DNA of 64,000 nt from Geodermatophilus sabuli (lineage in GTDB: Bacteria > Actinomycetota > Actinomycetes > Mycobacteriales > Geodermatophilaceae): NCBI RefSeq assembly GCF_900215145.1, contig NZ_OBDO01000006.1:1-64000 (forward strand), read 5' to 3'. Numbering within the stretch: position 1 is the stretch's first letter; each line of letters opens with the position of its first letter. Below, in pieces: positions 29,742 through 37,953 of this stretch. A program made the translations under genes and the position numbers. The notes under the pieces were generated by a model. The model did no database searches, had not been told where the DNA came from, and saw only the letters and a program-made list of their open reading frames with translations.

Positions 29742-30656
29742 GTGGTCACCGGCTACCTCGACCACCTGACCGTCGAGCGGGGCCTGGCCGCCAACACGAT
29801 CGCCTCCTACCGGCGCGACCTGCGGCGCTACGCCGAGTTCCTCGAGTCCGCCGGGGTACGCGGCCTGGCCGAGGTGGCCGAGTCCGACGTCGCCGGCTTC
29901 CTCACCGCGCTGCGCCAGGGGGACGACGCGCACCCGCCGCTGTCGGCGACGTCGGCCGCGCGCGCGGTGGTCGCCGTCCGGGGGCTGCACCGCTTCGCCC
30001 TGCTCGACGGGTTGGTCCCGGACGACGTCGCGCACGAGGTCCGCCCGCCCACGCCGGCGCGGCGGCTGCCCAAGGCCATCCCGGTCGAGTCGGTGGTGGC
30101 GCTGATCGAGGCCGCCGGCGCGGTCGAGGGCCCCCGCGGGCTGCGCGACCGCGCGCTGCTGGAGCTGCTGTACGGCACCGGCGCGCGCATCTCCGAGGCC
30201 GTCGGGCTGGCCGTCGACGACCTGGACCGCGGACAGCGCGTGGTGCGGCTGGCCGGCAAGGGCGGCAAGCAGCGGCTGGTCCCGGTGGGCAGCTTCGCCG
30301 TCCGGGCGGTGGAGGACTACCTGGTGCGGGCCCGCCCGGCGCTCGCCACGGCCGGCCGCTCCGGCGGGCGCGGCGGCGCGCTGTTCCTCAACGCCCGCGG
30401 GGGCTCGCTGTCCCGGCAGAGCGCCTGGGCGATCCTGCGGACGGCGGCCGAGCGGGCGGGCCTCGGTGAGGAGGTGTCGCCGCACACGCTGCGGCACTCC
30501 TTCGCCACCCACCTGCTCGACGGCGGCGCCGACGTCCGCGTGGTGCAGGAGCTGCTCGGCCACGCGTCGGTGACGACCACCCAGGTGTACACCCTGGTCA
30601 CCGTCGACCGGCTGCGCGAGGTCTACGCCAGCAGCCACCCGCGTGCGCTGACCTGA
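29742..30656 (+). CDS. xerD: tyrosine recombinase XerD
   Basis: 304 residues from GTG 29742. The core-binding domain ([20 protein letters not shown]) and catalytic domain are complete: Arg in [11 protein letters not shown], Lys in [19 protein letters not shown], and [14 protein letters not shown] with the nucleophile Tyr. XerD resolves chromosome dimers at dif with XerC/FtsK. An alternative CTG start at 29706 has a stronger SD (GGAGGAGG, 6-7 nt upstream) and the 4-nt overlap with ald typical of this region; it would add 12 residues. Position after pyrG-NUDIX matches mycobacteria. Confidence 0.93.
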   Translation: MVTGYLDHLTVERGLAANTIASYRRDLRRYAEFLESAGVRGLAEVAESDVAGFLTALRQGDDAHPPLSATSAARAVVAVRGLHRFALLDGLVPDDVAHEVRPPTPARRLPKAIPVESVVALIEAAGAVEGPRGLRDRALLELLYGTGARISEAVGLAVDDLDRGQRVVRLAGKGGKQRLVPVGSFAVRAVEDYLVRARPALATAGRSGGRGGALFLNARGGSLSRQSAWAILRTAAERAGLGEEVSPHTLRHSFATHLLDGGADVRVVQELLGHASVTTTQVYTLVTVDRLREVYASSHPRALT

Positions 30657-30675
30657 CAGTCGAACCTGCAATGAG

Positions 30676-30726
30676 TTGGCGTCACCTGCCAATGGTCTCG
30701 GCTCGATCTCCGTGCGACGTTGGCAG
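30676..30726. promoter_or_regulatory. repeated TTGGC(AG) inverted motifs upstream of the parA-like gene
   Basis: TTGGC (30676-30680) pairs with GCCAA (30688-30692), and CTGCCAA (30686-30692) is repeated inverted as TTGGCAG (30720-30726). They lie in the 215-base gap between xerD and the parA-like gene. Spaced inverted copies suggest a regulator site, though no known consensus is matched. Confidence 0.3.
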
Positions 30727-30871
30727 TGGTCGCCATGTCGACACGGCCTACGGCGTGCCTCCTCGGTAAACCGCGCAACTCTCCCTAGCGTCGTGCACAC
30801 CCGAGCGGACAGAACGGCTGTCCGCCCCGGCCAGGCGGCCGGAACGGGCACGAGGTGGAGGCAACTGACCG

Positions 30872-31780
30872 ATGGCGATGCGAGGGGACGTGGCCGCACC
30901 GGCCGTCGCGCTCCCGACCGACACCGGACCGGAGATGGGCGCCGCCGCCTCGCGGCTGGACCCCGCCCGTGCGCGGGTGCGCAAGCTGCCGGAGCCCAAG
31001 CCGCTCACGCAGCACGGCCCCGCCCGCATCATCGCGATGTGCAACCAGAAGGGCGGCGTCGGCAAGACGACGTCGACCATCAACCTGGGCGCGGCGCTGG
31101 TCGAGTACGGCCGCCGCGTGCTGCTCATCGACCTCGACCCGCAGGGTGCGCTGTCCGTCGGGCTCGGCGTGCCGGCCCAGGCCATGGACCGCACGATCTA
31201 CAACGCCCTCATGGAGCGGCAGACGACCCTGGCCGACGTCCGGGTGCCGACCGACATCCCCGGCCTCGACCTCGTGCCCAGCAACATCGACCTGTCCGCC
31301 GCGGAGGTCCAGCTGGTCAGCGAGGTGGCCCGCGAGCAGACGCTGCTGCGGGTGATCGCCGACGTCCGGGACGAGTACGACTACATCCTCATCGACTGCC
31401 AGCCCTCGCTTGGCCTGCTCACGGTCAACGCCCTGACCGCCGCCCAGGGCGTGGTGATCCCGCTGGAGTGCGAGTTCTTCTCCCTGCGCGGGGTGGCGCT
31501 GCTGGTCGACACGATCGAGAAGGTCAAGGAGCGGCTCAACCCCGACCTGGAGATCTCCGGGATCCTGGCCACGATGTACGACTCGCGCACCGTGCACTGC
31601 CGTGAGGTGTTCAGTCGCGTCGTCGAGGCGTTCGGCGACACCGTCTTCCAGACCGTCATCCACCGCACCGTGCGCTTCCCGGAGACCACGGTCGCCGGCC
31701 AGCCCATCACCACCTGGGCGCCCACCTCCTCCGGTGCCTCGGCCTACCGCGACCTGGCCAAGGAGGTGCTCGCCCTGTGA
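30872..31780 (+). CDS. ParA-family ATPase (Rv1708-like, orphan)
   Basis: 302 residues. The deviant Walker A is QKGGVGKTTSTINLGAALVE (residues about 59-78), Walker A' LIDLDPQGALSVGLG and Walker B YDYILIDCQPSLGLLTVNAL. About 50 residues of Ala/Pro-rich sequence precede it. It is the scpAB-linked ParA paralogue, distinct from the ParA beside parB near oriC. It probably positions DNA or a partner complex. No parB is adjacent; the next gene has a ribbon-helix-helix-like end and overlaps by GTGA, making it a candidate partner. Confidence 0.92.
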   Translation: MAMRGDVAAPAVALPTDTGPEMGAAASRLDPARARVRKLPEPKPLTQHGPARIIAMCNQKGGVGKTTSTINLGAALVEYGRRVLLIDLDPQGALSVGLGVPAQAMDRTIYNALMERQTTLADVRVPTDIPGLDLVPSNIDLSAAEVQLVSEVAREQTLLRVIADVRDEYDYILIDCQPSLGLLTVNALTAAQGVVIPLECEFFSLRGVALLVDTIEKVKERLNPDLEISGILATMYDSRTVHCREVFSRVVEAFGDTVFQTVIHRTVRFPETTVAGQPITTWAPTSSGASAYRDLAKEVLAL

Positions 31781-32283
31781 CGCGGCGTCCCGTCCTCCCC
31801 GGCGCGGCGGAGCTGTTCCGCCGCACCGACGCCGCGGCGGCGACCCCCGAGGTCACCGAGCTGCCCAGCATCAGCGCGACGGTGAGCTCGCCGGCCCTGC
31901 GCGGTGCGGCTCCGCGGCGCGGCGAGCCGACCCCTGCCGAGACGACCGCGCCGCTGACCCTCGTCCCCGGCGGCGCGGCGGACGGCGACGACGCCCTCGC
32001 GGCCTATCGGGCGCCGGCCCCGGCGCCGATGCGCCCGCCGGCCCGGCCCACCCGCGGGCGCCCGACCCGCACCGAGCGCACCAAGCACGACGAGAAGATC
32101 ACCGTCTACATCTCCGCCGACGAGCTGCTGGCGCTGGAGAGCGCGCGGCTGACCCTGCGGGCCGAGCACGGCGTGGCCGCCGACCGCGGGCGCATCGTGC
32201 GGGAGGCCATCGCCGTGCTGCTCGCCGACCTCGGGGACCGCGGCGAGGAGTCGGTGCTGGTCCGGCGGCTCACGGGCCGCTGA
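31777..32283 (+). CDS. putative ribbon-helix-helix protein coupled to parA-like gene
   Basis: 168 residues. The first 100 are disordered, Pro/Ala-rich; the end, KITVYISADELLALESARLT followed by RGRIVREAIAVLLADL, reads like a ribbon-helix-helix DNA-binding domain (one strand, two helices, residues about 108-155). Small RHH proteins act as centromere-binding partners of ParA ATPases on plasmids. Here the gene overlaps the parA-like gene by 4 nt, so a partner role is a fair inference. The domain call rests on pattern reading only. Confidence 0.7.
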   Translation: MTRRPVLPGAAELFRRTDAAAATPEVTELPSISATVSSPALRGAAPRRGEPTPAETTAPLTLVPGGAADGDDALAAYRAPAPAPMRPPARPTRGRPTRTERTKHDEKITVYISADELLALESARLTLRAEHGVAADRGRIVREAIAVLLADLGDRGEESVLVRRLTGR

Positions 32284-32288
32284 GCCGG

Positions 32289-32337
32289 CCCCGTCCCGAG
32301 GCTCATGCCGAGCCTGCGAGGTGTGAGGAGGACGGGG
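32289..32337 (+). terminator. hairpin terminator after the parA-RHH pair
   Basis: CCCCGTCC (32289-32296) pairs with GGACGGGG (32330-32337), and AGGCTC/GAGCCT form an inner hairpin with a 5-nt loop. The T/C-rich TCCTTCTTCT follows. It separates parA-RHH from scpA, which has its own -10 box just downstream. Confidence 0.55.
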
Positions 32338-32346
32338 TCCTTCTTC

Positions 32347-32352
32347 TACCCT
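32347..32352 (+). promoter_or_regulatory. leaderless -10 box of scpA
   Basis: TACCCT ends 8 nt before GTG 32361. With the terminator just upstream this indicates a separate scpAB transcript beginning at the start codon. Confidence 0.5.
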
Positions 32353-32360
32353 CGGGGGTC

Positions 32361-33191
32361 GTGGACGGGAACCCGGCGGTCGCCGACCCCGCGCCGTCGG
32401 GCCGCTTCACCGTCCGGCTGACCAACTTCGAGGGCCCGTTCGACCTGCTGCTGCAGCTGATCGGCAAGCACAAGCTCGACGTCACCGAGATCGCGCTGTC
32501 GCAGGTCACCGACGAGTTCATCGCCCACCTGCGGGCGCTCGGCGACGAGCTGCACCTCGACCAGGCCAGCGAGTTCCTCGTCGTCGCCGCCACCCTGCTC
32601 GACCTCAAGGCCGCCCGGCTGCTGCCGGCCGCGGACGTCGAGGACGAGGAGGACCTCGAGCTGCTCGAGGCGCGCGACCTGCTCTTCGCGCGGCTGCTGC
32701 AGTACAAGGCCTACAAGCAGGCCGCCACGTTCCTGCGGGAGCGGGAGGCCGAGGCGATCCGCCGCCACCCCCGTGACGCCGCCCTCGAGCCGCGTTTCGC
32801 CGAGCTGTTGCCCGAGGTGCTGCTGGGCGTGACCCCCGAGCAGTTCGCCGCGCTGGCCGCCCGGGCCCTGGCCCCGAAGGCGCCGGCCGTCGTCGGCGTC
32901 TCCCACCTGCACGCCCCGGCGGTGAGCGTCGCCGAGCAGTTGCTGCTGGTGCGCAACCAGCTCATGGGCGCCGGGACGACGACGTTCCGGGCGCTGACCG
33001 CCGACTGCGGGCACACGCTGGAGGTCATCGCCCGGTTCCTCGCGCTGCTGGAGCTGTACCGCCAGCAGCGGGTGGCCTTCGAGCAGCTGACCCCGCTCGG
33101 GGAGCTGCACGTGCGGTGGACCGGGGGCACCGCGCCCGAGCCGGACGCCGACGTCGATGCCGCCGCCCACGCCGACGAGGAGTACGCATGA
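32361..33191 (+). CDS. scpA: segregation and condensation protein A
   Basis: 276 residues of kleisin ScpA. FTVRLTNFEGPFDLLLQLI (about 14-32) is the family start, then HKLDVTEIALSQVTDEFI, FLVVAATLLDLKAARLLP and a C-terminal winged-helix part ending LALLELYRQQRVAFEQLTP. ScpA bridges the SMC heads. GTG 32361 is backed by the TACCCT box. The stop overlaps the scpB ATG (ATGA). The scpA-scpB-rluB order is that of mycobacteria and Streptomyces. Confidence 0.95.
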   Translation: MDGNPAVADPAPSGRFTVRLTNFEGPFDLLLQLIGKHKLDVTEIALSQVTDEFIAHLRALGDELHLDQASEFLVVAATLLDLKAARLLPAADVEDEEDLELLEARDLLFARLLQYKAYKQAATFLREREAEAIRRHPRDAALEPRFAELLPEVLLGVTPEQFAALAARALAPKAPAVVGVSHLHAPAVSVAEQLLLVRNQLMGAGTTTFRALTADCGHTLEVIARFLALLELYRQQRVAFEQLTPLGELHVRWTGGTAPEPDADVDAAAHADEEYA

Positions 33192-34012
33192 GTGAGGATC
33201 GGCCGCCGATCTCCTGGGAGTCCCTCGCCGCGGAGCTGGACGCCACCCGGGAGGAGGCCGAGGAGCGCGGCGGCCCGGACCCGGAGACCTGGGACGCCGT
33301 CGCCGCGGAGCTGGCCGCGCGGGTGGCCGAGCGGCCGGCGCCGGCGGGGGACACCCCGCCCGGGCCGGTCGTCGAGCCGGCACCGCTGCCCCCGCCCGCC
33401 GTCCCGTCGCCGGGGCCCGAGCCGGAACCCGACGCCGAGCCCGAGCCGGAGGCGGCCGACCTCGACCCGGGCGCGCTGCGCGGGGCGCTGGAGGCGCTGC
33501 TGTTCGTCGTCGACACACCCGTCGACGAGGTCACCCTCGCCGGTGCGCTGCGCTGCCCGGTGCCCCGCGTGCGGGCGGCGCTGGCGGAGCTGGCCGAGGA
33601 CTACGAGCGCCGCGCCGCGGGCCTGACTCTGCGCCGGGTGGGGGAGGGCTGGCGGCTGTACACCCGGGAGGACTACGCGCCGGTCGTCGAGCGGTACCTC
33701 GTCGACGGCCAGCGCAGCCGGCTCACCCAGGCCGCGCTGGAGACGCTCGCGGTCATCGCCTACCGCCAGCCGGTGACCCGTGCCCGGGTGTCGGCGATCC
33801 GCGGCGTCGGGGTGGACGGCGTCATGCGCACGCTGATCAGCCGCGACCTCGTGCACGAGGTCGGCAGCGACCCCGACACCGGTGGCGGGCTGTACGGGAC
33901 CACGCCGCTGTTCCTCGAGCGGCTGGGCCTCACCGGTCTGGACGAGCTGCCGGAGCTCGGCCCGCTGCTGCCCGAGACGGGCAGCGTCCTCGACGAGCAC
34001 CCCGACGCCTGA
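33188..34012 (+). CDS. scpB: segregation and condensation protein B
   Basis: 274 residues. About 95 residues of acidic, Pro-rich sequence come first; the ScpB core of two winged-helix domains follows (LRGALEALLFVVDTPVDEVT; LTQAALETLAVIAYRQPVTR; VRGVG-like IRGVGVDGVMRTLISRDLV). ScpB dimers bind ScpA in the SMC complex. The N-terminal extension is longer than in Firmicute ScpB (about 190 residues), as often seen in actinobacteria. It is coupled to scpA by 4 nt. Confidence 0.94.
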   Translation: MSEDRPPISWESLAAELDATREEAEERGGPDPETWDAVAAELAARVAERPAPAGDTPPGPVVEPAPLPPPAVPSPGPEPEPDAEPEPEAADLDPGALRGALEALLFVVDTPVDEVTLAGALRCPVPRVRAALAELAEDYERRAAGLTLRRVGEGWRLYTREDYAPVVERYLVDGQRSRLTQAALETLAVIAYRQPVTRARVSAIRGVGVDGVMRTLISRDLVHEVGSDPDTGGGLYGTTPLFLERLGLTGLDELPELGPLLPETGSVLDEHPDA

Positions 34013-34069
34013 GCGACACCGTGGTCACCCGCCCGGGGACGACGGCGGGTCGGTGACCAGCCCGGAGGC

Positions 34070-34075
34070 TACGGT
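34070..34075 (+). promoter_or_regulatory. leaderless -10 box of the small lipoprotein gene
   Basis: TACGGT ends 6 nt before ATG 34082. There is no SD before the ATG, consistent with a leaderless message. Confidence 0.5.
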
Positions 34076-34081
34076 CTGGTC

Positions 34082-34501
34082 ATGTCCCGCTCACTCTCCG
34101 TCCGTGTTCTCGGCGCCCCGCTCGCCGTCGCCGCCCTCCTCCTGGCCGGGTGTGGCGCCTCCGAGGACGAGGAGCGTCAGGCCGCCTTCTGCGAGGACGT
34201 CCCCGACCTGCTCTCCGACGTGACCGCCGAGCTCGAGGCGGTCAGCGCGGAGCCGGAGCAGGCGCCGGGCATCGTCGGCGACGCCGTCGAGCGCCTGGAG
34301 GCCGTCGACCCGCCGGAGGACGTCGCCGACGAGTGGCAGGACCTGGTGACGGCCTGGAGCGGCATGCGCGACCTGCTGGGCGAGGTGGACCTCACCGACC
34401 CGTCGGCCAACACCGAGTTCGTCGGCGAGGCCACCCAGGTGCAGGAGGACCTCGTCGCCACGGGGTCGGCCGTCGACGAGTGGAGCCAGGCGAACTGCTG
34501 A
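34082..34501 (+). CDS. small secreted lipoprotein, unknown
   Basis: 139 residues. A signal peptide (ALLLAGCGAS, lipobox LAGC with Cys at about 24) is followed by an acidic helical domain rich in Asp/Glu/Val with two further Cys (FCEDVP and the C-terminal NC). It is anchored on the outer face of the membrane. No family recognised. It has its own leaderless promoter and stands between scpB and rluB. Confidence 0.78.
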   Translation: MSRSLSVRVLGAPLAVAALLLAGCGASEDEERQAAFCEDVPDLLSDVTAELEAVSAEPEQAPGIVGDAVERLEAVDPPEDVADEWQDLVTAWSGMRDLLGEVDLTDPSANTEFVGEATQVQEDLVATGSAVDEWSQANC

Positions 34502-34562
34502 CCGCGGGCTCCCCCCGGCGGCGTGGCGGCACCCGCGCCACCGGGTGGGAGACTGGACGGCG

Positions 34563-35405
34563 ATGAACAGCGCTCCGCACGACGAGAACACCACCGACGC
34601 CGGCGAGGGCTGGTCGGAGGACATGGAGCTCGCCCCCGTCCACCCCGGCGACCGCGAGCCAGCCGAGCCCGACGACGAGCGGGAGGGCGAGCGGCTGCAG
34701 AAGGTCCTGGCCCGGGCCGGTGTGGGCTCCCGCCGCGTCTGCGAGGACATGATCGACGCCGGCCGGATCAGCGTGAACGGCCGCACCGTGACCGTGCAGG
34801 GCATGCGGGTCGACCCCCTGCGGGACAAGATCGCCGTCGACGGCGCCCGCCTGGAGCTGCGCGACGACCGTGTCACCTACGCCCTGAACAAGCCCACCGG
34901 CGTCATCACCGCGATGAGCGACGACCGCAACCGCCCGACCATCGGTGACATGGTCGGCGACCTCGCCCCGGGGCTCGTGCACGTGGGCCGGCTGGACCAG
35001 GACACCGAGGGGCTGCTGCTGGTCACCAACGACGGTGAGCTGGCCCACCGCCTGGCCCACCCCTCCTACGAGGTGCGCAAGACCTACCTGGCCCAGGTGT
35101 CGGGCTCCGTCCCGCGCGACCTGGCCAAGCGGCTGCGGGCCGGCGTCGAGCTGGACGACGGCCCGGTGCGGGTCGACTCGTTCCGGGTGGTCGACACCCA
35201 CGCCGGGCAGTCGGTGGTCGAGGTGGTGCTGCACGAGGGCCGCAAGCACATCGTGCGCCGGCTGCTGGCGCACGTCGGGCTGCCGGTGTCGCGGCTGACC
35301 CGCACGGCGGTCGGCCCGGTGAAGCTGGAGCGCATGCGGGTCGGCTCGATCCGCCGCCTCAGCCGCGCCGAGGTGGGCGCGCTGCAGGAGCAGGTCGGCC
35401 TCTAG
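34563..35405 (+). CDS. rluB: 23S rRNA pseudouridine synthase, RluB family
   Basis: 280 residues. An acidic N-terminal tail, an S4 domain (RLQKVLARAGVGSRRVCEDM, about 44-63), then the RsuA/RluB catalytic domain with LNKPTGVITAMSD and the catalytic Asp in HVGRLDQDTEGLLLVTNDGE (about 139-158), ending in the GRKHIVRRLL motif. It modifies 23S rRNA near position 2605. ATG 34563 gives the family-like start; an upstream GTG at 34545 is in frame. Order scpB-rluB is conserved. Confidence 0.93.
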   Translation: MNSAPHDENTTDAGEGWSEDMELAPVHPGDREPAEPDDEREGERLQKVLARAGVGSRRVCEDMIDAGRISVNGRTVTVQGMRVDPLRDKIAVDGARLELRDDRVTYALNKPTGVITAMSDDRNRPTIGDMVGDLAPGLVHVGRLDQDTEGLLLVTNDGELAHRLAHPSYEVRKTYLAQVSGSVPRDLAKRLRAGVELDDGPVRVDSFRVVDTHAGQSVVEVVLHEGRKHIVRRLLAHVGLPVSRLTRTAVGPVKLERMRVGSIRRLSRAEVGALQEQVGL

Positions 35406-35414
35406 CGGCCCTCC

Positions 35415-35469
35415 GTCGGTTTCCGCGGAAACCGACACGGGGGGTCCGTCGGTTTCCGCGGAAACCGAC
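35415..35469. repeat. twin perfect palindromes between convergent genes
   Basis: Two copies of the perfect palindrome TCGGTTTCCGCGGAAACCGA (35416-35435 and 35449-35468) lie 33 bp apart, each extendable by one base pair, in tandem 33-bp units with ACACGGGGGG tails. They fill the 76-base gap between rluB and the convergent ROK gene. They may serve as a bidirectional terminator or be a REP-like dispersed element. Confidence 0.9.
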
Positions 35470-35481
35470 ACGGGGGGAGCG

Positions 35482-36678
35482 TCAGTGGAGCCAGCGCACG
35501 GGGTCGGCCAGGACGTCGGCCAGCGCGCGCAGGGCGGCGCCCGTCGCGCCGGCCGCCGGTGCCGCGGTGGCGGCCTCGATCGTGGGCCGCCGCCACCGGG
35601 CCGACAGCACGCGCCGCGCCAGCAGGGCCTCGACCTCCGGGCGTAGCAGGTCGGCGAGCGCGCCCAGGTAGCCCCCGAGGACGACGGTGGGGATGTCGAG
35701 CACGTTGACGACGCCGGCCAGCCCGACGCCCAGCGCGCCCGCCGCGGTCTCCAGCGCCCGCCCGGCGCCGGGCTCCCCGGCCGCCGCGCGGGCCGCGAGC
35801 TCGGCCGAGGGGGTGTCGAGGGGGAGCCCGGCGGCCGTGAGGAGGGCGTGGCGGCCGGCGTACTGCTCGAGGCAGCCGGTGGAGCCGCACCGGCAGGGCG
35901 GCCCGCCCGGGTCGACGCACACGTGCCCCAGCTCGCCGGCCCAGCCGGCGCTGCCCGTCATCACCTGCCCGGCGAGGACGGCGGCGCCGCCGATGCCGAT
36001 CTGCCCGGAGAGGTAGAGGAAGTCGCGCCGCTCCCCGGGTCGGCCGGGCGCGATCTCGGCGACCGTGCGGGCGGCGAGGTCGGCCTCGTTGCCCGGTGTG
36101 GGGTGCAGGCCACCCGGCAGGTGCGGGGCGAGCAGGTCCGCGGGCCGGACGTCGGACCAGCCGAGGTTGGGCGCCCGCAGCAGCACGCCGTCGGCCACGC
36201 TGACGATGCCCGGCAGGGCCAGGCCGGCGCCGACCAGGCGCAGCTGCCCCGGGACGCCGGCGAGGAGCTCGGTGGCCAGGGCGCCCAGCCGGCGCAGCGT
36301 GGCCGCCGGGTCGCTGCCCACGAAGTCCCCGTCCTCGACGCTCTCGGCGACCACCCGGCCGCGCAGGTCCAGCACCCGCGCGGCGAGCAGCCCGGCGTCG
36401 ACCTGCAGGCCCAGGGCGCCGATCCGTCCGCCGGGGAGCAGCGGGGTGGCCGGGCGCCCGCGGCGGGGCGGCGCGACGCGCTCGCCCTCGTCGAGCAGCC
36501 CGCCGGCGACGAGCTCGTCGACCAGCCGGGCGGCCGTGGCCCGGGTCGAACCGGTGCGGCCGGCGACGTCGGCGCGGGAGAGCGGCTGGGCGGCGGCGCA
36601 CACGGTGCGCAGCACGAGGGCCAGGTTGCTGCTGCGCAGCGTCGACTGCCGCGCCCCGGTCCCCTCCGTCGTCCGCAC
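35482..36678 (-). CDS. ROK-family xylose repressor (XylR)
   Basis: 398 residues. A winged HTH (LSRADVAGRTGSTRATAARLVDEL, about 33-56) comes before a ROK sugar-kinase-like domain with the zinc motif CRCGSTGCLEQYAG (about 262-275) and GHVCVD. ROK/XylR proteins repress xyl operons until xylose binds. GTG 36678 is supported by a TAGCCT box 6 nt upstream. It is divergent from xylA, with an inverted-repeat operator over the xylA -10. Confidence 0.92.
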   Translation of the reverse strand: MRTTEGTGARQSTLRSSNLALVLRTVCAAAQPLSRADVAGRTGSTRATAARLVDELVAGGLLDEGERVAPPRRGRPATPLLPGGRIGALGLQVDAGLLAARVLDLRGRVVAESVEDGDFVGSDPAATLRRLGALATELLAGVPGQLRLVGAGLALPGIVSVADGVLLRAPNLGWSDVRPADLLAPHLPGGLHPTPGNEADLAARTVAEIAPGRPGERRDFLYLSGQIGIGGAAVLAGQVMTGSAGWAGELGHVCVDPGGPPCRCGSTGCLEQYAGRHALLTAAGLPLDTPSAELAARAAAGEPGAGRALETAAGALGVGLAGVVNVLDIPTVVLGGYLGALADLLRPEVEALLARRVLSARWRRPTIEAATAAPAAGATGAALRALADVLADPVRWLH

Positions 36679-36684
36679 CCCTTG

Positions 36685-36690
36685 AGGCTA
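36685..36690 (-). promoter_or_regulatory. leaderless -10 box of the ROK repressor gene
   Basis: TAGCCT on the minus strand ends 6 nt before GTG 36678. It lies 18 bases from the operator of xylA, so the repressor could also control itself. Confidence 0.45.
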
Positions 36691-36705
36691 GCCGCGGGTG
36701 TGGCT

Positions 36706-36724
36706 TATGTTCTACGGCAGAACA
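36706..36724 (+). promoter_or_regulatory. xylA promoter -10 and inverted-repeat operator
   Basis: The perfect inverted repeat TGTTCT-ACGGC-AGAACA (36708-36724) overlaps a TATGTT box (36706-36711). A repressor bound here would cover the -10 and transcription start of xylA, 22 nt before its ATG. The divergent ROK gene makes XylR the obvious ligand. Confidence 0.7.
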
Positions 36725-36745
36725 AAACCCGATGGAGGGAACCCC

Positions 36746-37936
36746 ATGAGCACTCCGCAGCCCACCCGCGAGGACAAGTTCTCCTTCGGCCTCTGGACGG
36801 TCGGCTGGCCGGCCCGCGACCCGTTCGGCGACGCCACCCGTGAGCCGGTGGACCCGGTGGAGTCGGTGCACCGCCTGGCCGAGCTCGGCGCCTACGGGGT
36901 CACCTTCCACGACGACGACCTCATCCCCTTCGGCAGCGACGACGCCGCGCGGGAGAACCACGTCAAGCGGTTCCGGGCGGCGCTGGAGGAGACCGGCCTC
37001 GTCGTCCCCATGGCCACGACCAACCTGTTCACCCACCCGGTGTTCAAGGAGGGCGCGCTCACCGCCAACGACCGCGACGTCCGCCGCTTCGCGCTGCGCA
37101 AGGTCATGCGCAACATGGACCTCGCCGCCGAGCTGGGGGCGCAGACCTACGTGCTGTGGGGCGGCCGCGAGGGCGCCGAGGTGGACACCGCCAAGGACCT
37201 GCGGGCCGCCCTCGACCGGTACCGCGAGGGCCTGGACACCCTCGCCCAGTACTCGGAGGACCGCGGCTACGGGCTGCGTTTCGCCCTGGAGCCCAAGCCC
37301 AACGAGCCCCGCGGCGACATCTTCCTGCCCACCATCGGGCACGCGCTGGCGTTCATCTCCACCCTCGAGCACGCCGACCTGGTCGGGGTGAACCCCGAGG
37401 TCGGGCACGAGCAGATGGCCGGGCTGAACTACACGCACGGCATCGCCCAGGCGCTGTGGCAGGGGAAGCTGTTCCACATCGATCTCAACGGCCAGCACGG
37501 GCCGAAGTACGACCAGGACCTCGTGTTCGGCCACGGCGACCTGCTGTCGGCGTTCGCCACCGTCGACCTGCTGGAGCACGGCGGCGTGGGCGGCGGACCG
37601 GCCTACGAGGGCCCGCGGCACTTCGACTACAAGCCGCTGCGCACCGAGGACATGGACGGCGTGTGGCGCTCGGCCGCGGCCAACATGCGCACCTACCTGC
37701 TGCTCAAGGAGCGGGCCGCGGCGTTCCGCGCCGACCCGGAGGTGGCCGAGGCGCTGGCCGCCGCCCGCGTGCCGGAGCTGGCCCAGCCGACGCTGGCCGC
37801 CGGCGAGTCCTACGAGGGCCTGCTGGCCGACCGCGCGGCGTTCGAGGACTTCGACGCCGAGGCCGCCGGTCGCCGCGGCGCCGGCGTGATCCGGCTGTCG
37901 CAGCTGGCCGTGGAGCACCTCCTCGGCGCGCGCTGA
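36746..37936 (+). CDS. xylA: xylose isomerase
   Basis: 396 residues of the actinobacterial class I enzyme. [17 protein letters not shown] starts the TIM barrel; the catalytic His is in [12 protein letters not shown] (His about 54), and metal ligands are in [12 protein letters not shown] (Glu/Lys about 180-183) and GHEQMAGLN. It converts D-xylose to D-xylulose. ATG 36746 has GGAGGG 6 nt upstream. It is the first gene of xylA-xylB-galM. Confidence 0.97.
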   Translation: MSTPQPTREDKFSFGLWTVGWPARDPFGDATREPVDPVESVHRLAELGAYGVTFHDDDLIPFGSDDAARENHVKRFRAALEETGLVVPMATTNLFTHPVFKEGALTANDRDVRRFALRKVMRNMDLAAELGAQTYVLWGGREGAEVDTAKDLRAALDRYREGLDTLAQYSEDRGYGLRFALEPKPNEPRGDIFLPTIGHALAFISTLEHADLVGVNPEVGHEQMAGLNYTHGIAQALWQGKLFHIDLNGQHGPKYDQDLVFGHGDLLSAFATVDLLEHGGVGGGPAYEGPRHFDYKPLRTEDMDGVWRSAAANMRTYLLLKERAAAFRADPEVAEALAAARVPELAQPTLAAGESYEGLLADRAAFEDFDAEAAGRRGAGVIRLSQLAVEHLLGAR

Positions 37937-37953
37937 GGCGGCGGGCAGGCGTC

